From the NCBI GenBank assembly GCA_021784375.1, contig JAJXSV010000074.1, forward strand, positions 1-9,832: DNA of 9,832 bases, given 5' to 3'. Positions 6,078 to 9,832 of this stretch are shown here, piece by piece. Positions within the stretch are counted from its first letter, which is position 1; every line of letters begins with the position of its first letter. The position numbers and the translations under genes are program-made. This DNA is from Actinomycetes bacterium. GTDB lineage: Bacteria; Actinomycetota; Actinomycetes; S36-B12; UBA5976. A model generated the notes under the pieces. That model saw nothing but the letters and a program-made list of their open reading frames with translations, ran no database searches and was not told where the DNA came from.

Positions 6078-6574
6078 TGCCCGACAGGTTGCGATGGCGC
6101 GGCACCGCTCGCTCGCTGGTGCTCTCCTGGGTGCTCGTGGCGATCTTCGTCATGGTGTTCGGCATCATCGTCATCAGTCACGCTGCGATGGGCTCACACG
6201 CCCTCAGACCGGGTGCAGCCGGTTGGGCCGTCGCCATCGCTGCGCTTGGGCTCGGTCTCCTCGTGGCACTCTGGACCTCACGCGTGGCCGTGGAGTTCGA
6301 TGAGCAGGAATTGCGCATCCGCTTCGGACCCGGCTGGCCGGTGCGCCGCATCCCCTGGAGCCGCGTAATCTCCGTCGAGTACCTGTACGTGCACCCCCTG
6401 CAATGGGGCGGCTGGGGCTACAGGATCCTGCCCCTGCGTCGTGCGCAGGCCATCGTGCTCAGGGCAGGCGATGGGCTGCGCCTGGAGTTGAGCAATGGGC
6501 AGGCGCTGATCGTCACCGTCGATGGGGCCAAGCGCGCCCTCGACGTCATCCGCAAACTCCGTTCCGGCGAATAG
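6077..6574 (+). CDS. PH-domain membrane protein
   Basis: This 165-residue protein has two predicted transmembrane helices (about residues 13-35 and 46-68) and a C-terminal bacterial pleckstrin-homology-like domain (about 70-163). [32 protein letters not shown] and the WGGWGYR stretch are typical of small actinobacterial PH-domain membrane proteins. The function is unknown. The ATG at 6077 overlaps the YqeY stop, so the two are probably translated together. I see no motif for catalysis. Confidence 0.82.
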   Translation: MPDRLRWRGTARSLVLSWVLVAIFVMVFGIIVISHAAMGSHALRPGAAGWAVAIAALGLGLLVALWTSRVAVEFDEQELRIRFGPGWPVRRIPWSRVISVEYLYVHPLQWGGWGYRILPLRRAQAIVLRAGDGLRLELSNGQALIVTVDGAKRALDVIRKLRSGE

Positions 6575-6611
6575 GCCACAGCCGCGGTCCGAGACCGTTG
6601 CTGCATCCTGC

Positions 6612-6618
6612 AAGGAGG
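6612..6618 (+). promoter_or_regulatory. Ribosome binding site deciding the DUF255 gene start
   Basis: AAGGAGG, a full Shine-Dalgarno sequence, lies 8 nt before the GTG at 6627. It fixes the start there rather than at the upstream in-frame ATG at 6522. Confidence 0.88.
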
Positions 6619-6626
6619 CGCTGCAC

Positions 6627-8582
6627 GTGAACAGACTCGGGCATTCGACATCGCCATATCTGTTACAGCACAAGGACAACCCGGTCGACTGGTACGAATG
6701 GGGCGGCGAGGCATTCGCGGAGGCACGGAGGCGCGACGTCCCCGTCTTCCTTTCCATCGGCTACTCGAGCTGCCACTGGTGCCATGTGATGGCACACGAG
6801 TCCTTCGAGGATCCGGGAGTGGCCGCATTCCTCAATGCGCACTTCGTGAGCATCAAGGTGGATCGAGAGGAGCGCCCGGACATCGACGCCGTGTACATGA
6901 GCGCAACCGTGGCCATGACCGGCAGCGGGGGCTGGCCCATGAGCACCTTCCTCGACCACGAGGGCCGCCCCTTCTACGCAGGCACCTACTTCCCACCCGA
7001 GCCGCGTCACGGCATGCCGTCGCTGTCGCAGCTGCTCGAGATGATCGCGGAGGCCTGGAATGCGCGCCGAGGTGACGTGACCGATGCCGCAGGGCGCATC
7101 CGCAGCCTGCTCGCGGACCAGGCGTCCCCGGGGCTCGAGCCCGCCGGGATCGATGAGGCGTTGCTGCGAGACGCCGTTGATGCGCTGGCTCGCTCCTTCG
7201 ACGCCGAACACGCGGGATTCAGCGGCGCCCCGAAGTTCCCGCCGTCGATGGTCCTGGAGTTCCTCTTGCGCGAAGCGGCGCGCATCGAGGACAAGCGTGC
7301 GCTCCTCATGGCGGGCTGGACACTGGAGGCGATGGCCCGCGGTGGCATGTACGACCAGCTCGGCGGCGGCTTCGCCCGCTACTCAGTTGACGCCAGGTGG
7401 GCCGTCCCCCATTTCGAGAAGATGCTGTACGACAACGCGCTGCTGTTGCGCGTGTATGCGCATTGGTGGCGCCTGACCGGGAACGCGCTGGCGGAGCGCG
7501 TCGTGCGTGAGACAGCGCACTTCCTGCTCACCGAGATGCGCACCGCGCAAGGCGGTTTCGCCGCATCCATCGACGCCGACAGCGCGGGTGGCGAAGGGCG
7601 CTTCTATGCCTGGTCACCCGGCCAGATGCAGGAAGTGCTCGGTGAGGTCGACGCACAGTGGGCGGCAGACCTGTGTGAGGTGACGGCGACGGGGAGTTTC
7701 GAACACGGCCTGTCGACACTGCAGTTGCGGCGGGACCCTGACGACCCGGCGCGCTGGCAGTCGGTGCGGAAGCGCCTGTATGCGGCGCGCGCCCAACGCG
7801 TGCGTCCGGGAACGGACGGGAAGGTGGTTGCCGCCTGGAACGGGTTCGCCGTCAGCGCCTTGGCGGAGGCTGGCGCGCTCCTCTCCGAGCCGGCATGGGT
7901 GCTGGCCGCCGAGGAGGCGGCGGACCTGCTGGTGGCCGTCCACCTCTCTGCGGACGGCCGGCTCCGTCGCACGTCGCGCGACGGCGTCGCGGGGTCCAGC
8001 ACCGGTGTGCTCGAGGACTACGCATCCGTCGCCGAGGCCATGCTGGTGCTTGCGCAGGTCAATGGGGACACGGTCTGGCGCGAACGAGCCCAGGTGCTCC
8101 TCGATACCGCGCTGACGCATTTCGGCGCCGACGACGGCGGCTTCTTCAGCACCCCCGCATTCGGGGAGCAGCTGATCGTCCGGCCGCGTGAGTTGGGCGA
8201 CGCCGCCGAGCCATCGGGCACGGCGGCCATGGCGCAGTCGCTGCTCACGTATGCGGCGCTGACGGCATCGGACACACACCGCGAACGCGCACGATCGGCG
8301 CTCACCGCACTCGCCGGATTGGCGCGGCGCGCACCGCGTGCCGCCGGTTGGGCGTTGGCCGCGTGTTCGGCGCTGTTGGACGGCCCCGCCGAGATCACCG
8401 TGAACGCGGCCGCTGGCCACGCGCTGCACGCACTCGCCTTGCGCGGCAGTGCGCCCGGTGCCGTCGTCATCGTCAATGGAGATGGTCCACCAGGCACGGC
8501 GATGGTGTGCCGTCACCACACCTGCTCGCTGCCGACCTCGGTTGCCGAAGCCCTGGCGGCCCAGATCGGTGCGCGCCACTGA
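6627..8582 (+). CDS. Thioredoxin-domain protein, DUF255 / YyaL (SPATA20-like)
   Basis: This 651-residue protein, full length for the family, starts at GTG with [24 protein letters not shown] (residues 2-25), the invariant opening of DUF255 proteins. The thioredoxin-like domain (about 1-165) holds the CxxC motif C49-H-W-C52 in SSCHWCHVM, followed by [15 protein letters not shown] and [24 protein letters not shown]. The rest is a helical (alpha/alpha)6-barrel resembling glycosidases and N-acylglucosamine 2-epimerases, with [61 protein letters not shown] and [13 protein letters not shown] as conserved blocks. The biochemical role is not established; a redox or sugar-related activity has been proposed for the family. 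It lies 52 bp after the PH-domain gene and may share its transcript. No signal peptide is seen, so it is probably cytoplasmic. Confidence 0.95.
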   Translation: MNRLGHSTSPYLLQHKDNPVDWYEWGGEAFAEARRRDVPVFLSIGYSSCHWCHVMAHESFEDPGVAAFLNAHFVSIKVDREERPDIDAVYMSATVAMTGSGGWPMSTFLDHEGRPFYAGTYFPPEPRHGMPSLSQLLEMIAEAWNARRGDVTDAAGRIRSLLADQASPGLEPAGIDEALLRDAVDALARSFDAEHAGFSGAPKFPPSMVLEFLLREAARIEDKRALLMAGWTLEAMARGGMYDQLGGGFARYSVDARWAVPHFEKMLYDNALLLRVYAHWWRLTGNALAERVVRETAHFLLTEMRTAQGGFAASIDADSAGGEGRFYAWSPGQMQEVLGEVDAQWAADLCEVTATGSFEHGLSTLQLRRDPDDPARWQSVRKRLYAARAQRVRPGTDGKVVAAWNGFAVSALAEAGALLSEPAWVLAAEEAADLLVAVHLSADGRLRRTSRDGVAGSSTGVLEDYASVAEAMLVLAQVNGDTVWRERAQVLLDTALTHFGADDGGFFSTPAFGEQLIVRPRELGDAAEPSGTAAMAQSLLTYAALTASDTHRERARSALTALAGLARRAPRAAGWALAACSALLDGPAEITVNAAAGHALHALALRGSAPGAVVIVNGDGPPGTAMVCRHHTCSLPTSVAEALAAQIGARH

Positions 8583-8612
8583 CATGGCGGGCCCATCGGC
8601 AACCGCGACGGG

Positions 8613-8984
8613 CTAGAGGGCGCGCAGGATGCAGAACTCGTTGCCCTCGGGATCCGCCATGACCACCCAGGTGGTTGCTGGGTCGGCGCTCTGGCCGATC
8701 TCGACACGGGTGGCGCCGAGTGCCTCCGCGCGCGCCACCTCGACCGCCTGATTGTCCGGGCGGAGGTCGAAGTGCAGGCGGTTCTTGATGACCTTGGTGT
8801 CTGGGGCCTTGAGGAACAGCAGCACCGGCGACAGCACGAGCCCGCGATTGCGCGGTTCGACCACCACGTCGGTGTCGGACGCCTGGGTGACCTCCCAGTC
8901 GAGCACCTCGGCCCAGAAGTCCGCAACCCGGGCCGGGTTGTGGCAATCGACGGTCACGCACTCGATGGTGAGCATGTGCGTCAT
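8613..8984 (-). CDS. VOC-family (glyoxalase-like) protein
   Basis: This 123-residue vicinal-oxygen-chelate fold protein is of the Glyoxalase_6 kind. It has two beta-alpha-beta-beta-beta halves: LTIECVTVDCHNPARVADFWAEVLDWEV at the start, and NRLHFDLRPDN, VARAEALGATRVE, TTWVVMADPEGNEFCILRAL in the second half. Possible metal-site residues are His and Glu in the usual positions (LHFDL, GNEFC), but the substrate is unknown; family members range from dioxygenases to resistance proteins. I chose the ATG at 8984; ATG 8975 is an equally good alternative. A longer frame starting at 9041 would read through the palindromic repeat and is unlikely. No Shine-Dalgarno sequence is visible. It converges with the DUF255 gene across 30 bp. 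Confidence 0.88.
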   Translation of the reverse strand: MTHMLTIECVTVDCHNPARVADFWAEVLDWEVTQASDTDVVVEPRNRGLVLSPVLLFLKAPDTKVIKNRLHFDLRPDNQAVEVARAEALGATRVEIGQSADPATTWVVMADPEGNEFCILRAL

Positions 8985-8997
8985 CAAAGCACAGTGA

Positions 8998-9110
8998 CCG
9001 TTGTTCACAAATGGCCCGTATTCCGGGCGAGAACTGAACAACCCGGGAAGAAGAACGACGGTTGTTCACGGACGGCCCGAATTCCGGGCGAAACGTGAAC
9101 AACCGTCGTT
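8998..9110. repeat. Two tandem palindromic elements, 61-bp period
   Basis: Copy one has outer arms GTTGTTCA (9000-9007) and TGAACAAC (9035-9042) with inner GCCCG (9014-9018) and CGGGC (9024-9028). Copy two has a perfect 17-bp outer inverted repeat (9054-9070 and 9094-9110, beginning AACGACGG) with inner GCCCG (9075-9079) and CGGGC (9085-9089). The copies are similar but diverged outside the arms. They lie between the ends of asd and the start of the VOC gene. Copy two may serve as the asd terminator (CTTCTTC follows it on the minus strand); alternatives are a REP-like element or a regulator binding site. Confidence 0.85.
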
Positions 9111-9126
9111 GTCAGGGCTTGGGATG

Positions 9127-9832
<706 letters not shown>

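Noticed and set aside
4694..6181. A 495-codon minus-strand frame extending the metallophosphoesterase upstream to 6181.
   Set aside because: The extra 205 codons run antisense through the YqeY gene, are low-complexity Ala/Ser-rich and have no family match; the domain starts right after the ATG at 5566.
7614..8585. A 323-codon minus-strand frame opposite the DUF255 gene.
   Set aside because: Antisense shadow in high-GC DNA; the plus-strand frame holds all the conserved DUF255 blocks.
8985..9041. N-terminal extension of the VOC protein starting at ATG 9041 (MFSSRPEYGPFVNN).
   Set aside because: It translates the palindromic repeat, whose second copy gives a similar peptide (FTFRPEFGPSVNN) in another frame; the VOC fold starts at MLTIEC.
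8998..9110. The tandem palindromes as a CRISPR array.
   Set aside because: Only two units, the units themselves are diverged, there are no uniform spacers and no cas genes nearby.

Overview
The window is high-GC DNA (about two-thirds G+C by eye) with tightly packed, often overlapping genes, GTG starts, several genes without a Shine-Dalgarno sequence but with a TANNNT box 6-7 nt before the start codon, and actinobacterial-looking protein families. I read it as chromosome of a free-living actinomycete (Actinomycetota). The genus cannot be told from the sequence. No mobile element, CRISPR array or phage gene is visible.

Region 1 (1-4346) is the part that stands out. A leftward operon encodes an FAD/NAD-binding oxidoreductase (COG2907 type), a DUF1365 protein and a CFA-synthase-family SAM methyltransferase. 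The three genes are coupled by stop/start overlaps, and the third runs off the left edge. Divergently, 59 bp away, lies a LitR/CarH-type MerR regulator with a B12-binding domain, followed 6 nt later by a small SRPBCC lipid-binding-fold protein. The 59-bp gap holds three or four 11-bp direct repeats (consensus TTGTCTA) overlapping both predicted promoters. This layout predicts that membrane fatty acids are remodelled (methylated or cyclopropanated, then oxidised) when light, acting through adenosylcobalamin, releases a repressor. The regulator lacks the His found next to the key Trp in Thermus CarH, and the methyltransferase lacks two of the three bicarbonate-site residues of canonical cyclopropane synthases that can be compared here. 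Both the sensor and the product may therefore differ from the textbook versions.

Region 2 (4347-4621) is a gap of about 200 bp with two hairpins, then a leftward tRNA-Pro(CGG) with an encoded CCA end and a strong hairpin terminator.

Region 3 (4694-8582) is ordinary core and housekeeping content. A leftward YkuE-like metallophosphoesterase lies divergent from a rightward run: a YqeY (GatB/YqeY-domain) protein, a two-TM PH-domain membrane protein overlapping it by 1 nt, and a DUF255/YyaL (SPATA20-like) thioredoxin-domain protein with a perfect ribosome binding site.

Region 4 (8613-9832) is leftward: a partial aspartate-semialdehyde dehydrogenase (asd) entering from the right edge, two tandem 61-bp-period palindromic repeats, and a small VOC/glyoxalase-like protein.
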